From the NCBI GenBank assembly GCA_015660815.1, contig JACSDF010000005.1:1-64000 (forward strand): a stretch of DNA of 64,000 nucleotides. Reading direction: 5' to 3'. Of the stretch, positions 63,290-64,000 are shown piece by piece. Below the pieces are notes generated by a model that searched no databases, had not been told where the DNA came from, and saw only the letters and a list, made by a program, of their open reading frames with translations. Made by a program: the position numbers and the translations under genes. Position 1 is the stretch's first letter, and the number at the start of each line of letters is the position of its first letter. This stretch comes from Actinomycetota bacterium (GTDB lineage: Bacteria > Actinomycetota > Actinomycetes > Nanopelagicales > Nanopelagicaceae).

Positions 63290-64000
63290 ATGAAATTTGA
63301 CTATGCGCCCGCACCTGAATCGCGCTCCATTGTCTCGATTAAACCCAAATATGGCCACTTTATCGGTGGAAAGTTCGTTGCAGGTCGCAAGCACTTCCCG
63401 ACTATTAATCCGGCAACTGAAGAAGTCCTCAGCCAGATTGCTCTAGCCGGTGTGGCCGAAGTCGATGCTGCGGTTAAGGCAGCACGCAAGGCATACACGA
63501 CAACGTGGTCAAAGATGAGTGGGCGAGAGCGAGGCAAGTACTTATTTCGTATCGCTCGGATTATGCAGGAGCGCTCTCGTGAGTTTGCAGTCCTTGAAAC
63601 TTTAGATAATGGGAAACCAATCCGTGAATCGCGTGATGTAGATGTTCCACTAGCCGCGGCACACTTTTTCTACCACGCTGGTTGGGCCGATAAATTAGAG
63701 TTCGCAGGTCTTGGAACTTCAACTAAGCCACATGGTGTTGCAGGACAAATTATTCCTTGGAACTTTCCATTATTAATGCTCGCGTGGAAAGTTGCACCCG
63801 CACTTGCCGCTGGCAACACAGTCGTTCTAAAACCTGCCGAAAATACTTCTCTTACCGCACTTTTATTTGCTGAAGTTTGCCAGCAGGCAGAGCTTCCTGC
63901 AGGTGTGGTAAATATCGTCACTGGCAATGGATCAACTGGCGCACTAATTGTTAACCATCCTGGAATCGATAAAATTGCATTTACGGGATCAACTGAGGTT
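63290..64000 (+). CDS. aldehyde dehydrogenase (3' truncated by window edge)
   Basis: MKFDYAPAPESRSIV...GQIIPWNFPLLMLAWKVAPALAAGNTVVLKPAE...IAFTGSTEV; not in track because no stop. Confidence 0.95.
   Translation, partial: MKFDYAPAPESRSIVSIKPKYGHFIGGKFVAGRKHFPTINPATEEVLSQIALAGVAEVDAAVKAARKAYTTTWSKMSGRERGKYLFRIARIMQERSREFAVLETLDNGKPIRESRDVDVPLAAAHFFYHAGWADKLEFAGLGTSTKPHGVAGQIIPWNFPLLMLAWKVAPALAAGNTVVLKPAENTSLTALLFAEVCQQAELPAGVVNIVTGNGSTGALIVNHPGIDKIAFTGSTEV

Noticed and set aside
1-64000. CRISPR arrays, prophage, IS elements, toxin-antitoxin or defence islands
   Set aside because: No repeat-spacer arrays, transposases, integrases or defence-type domains seen; content is core chromosomal.

Overview
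This is a 64 kb chromosomal window of moderate-to-low GC and very high coding density. The gene content is actinobacterial: WhiB x2, MtrAB, DUF3107/DUF3117/DUF3499, an AccE-type epsilon subunit, MshB and a mycobacterial-type secA-ahcY-manB order. The compactness fits a streamlined, free-living (acI/Nanopelagicales-like) actinobacterium; that lineage call is inference. I saw no phage, IS element, CRISPR array, rRNA or defence island. Nearly all ORFs are recognisable housekeeping genes, and one tRNA-Arg(CCG) is present. The most interesting signals are in how the DNA is packed: (1) a -10-like TANNNT hexamer sits 6-7 nt upstream of at least 21 start codons, suggesting widespread leaderless transcription; (2) three divergent gene pairs have 18-30 bp intergenic regions with overlapping or facing -10 hexamers, including one 7-bp symmetric TACCGTA between birA and pccB; (3) convergent genes repeatedly share a 4-nt CTAA/TTAA containing both stop codons, leaving no terminator; (4) the purine nucleoside phosphorylase gene is broken by an apparent internal deletion/frameshift; (5) the DUF3117 Shine-Dalgarno lies in a perfect 8-bp inverted repeat; (6) conserved actinobacterial neighbourhoods lack expected members (lpqB, sigE/rseA). 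Three small genes absent from the ORF track were recovered: DUF3117, AccE and a 49-aa membrane peptide.
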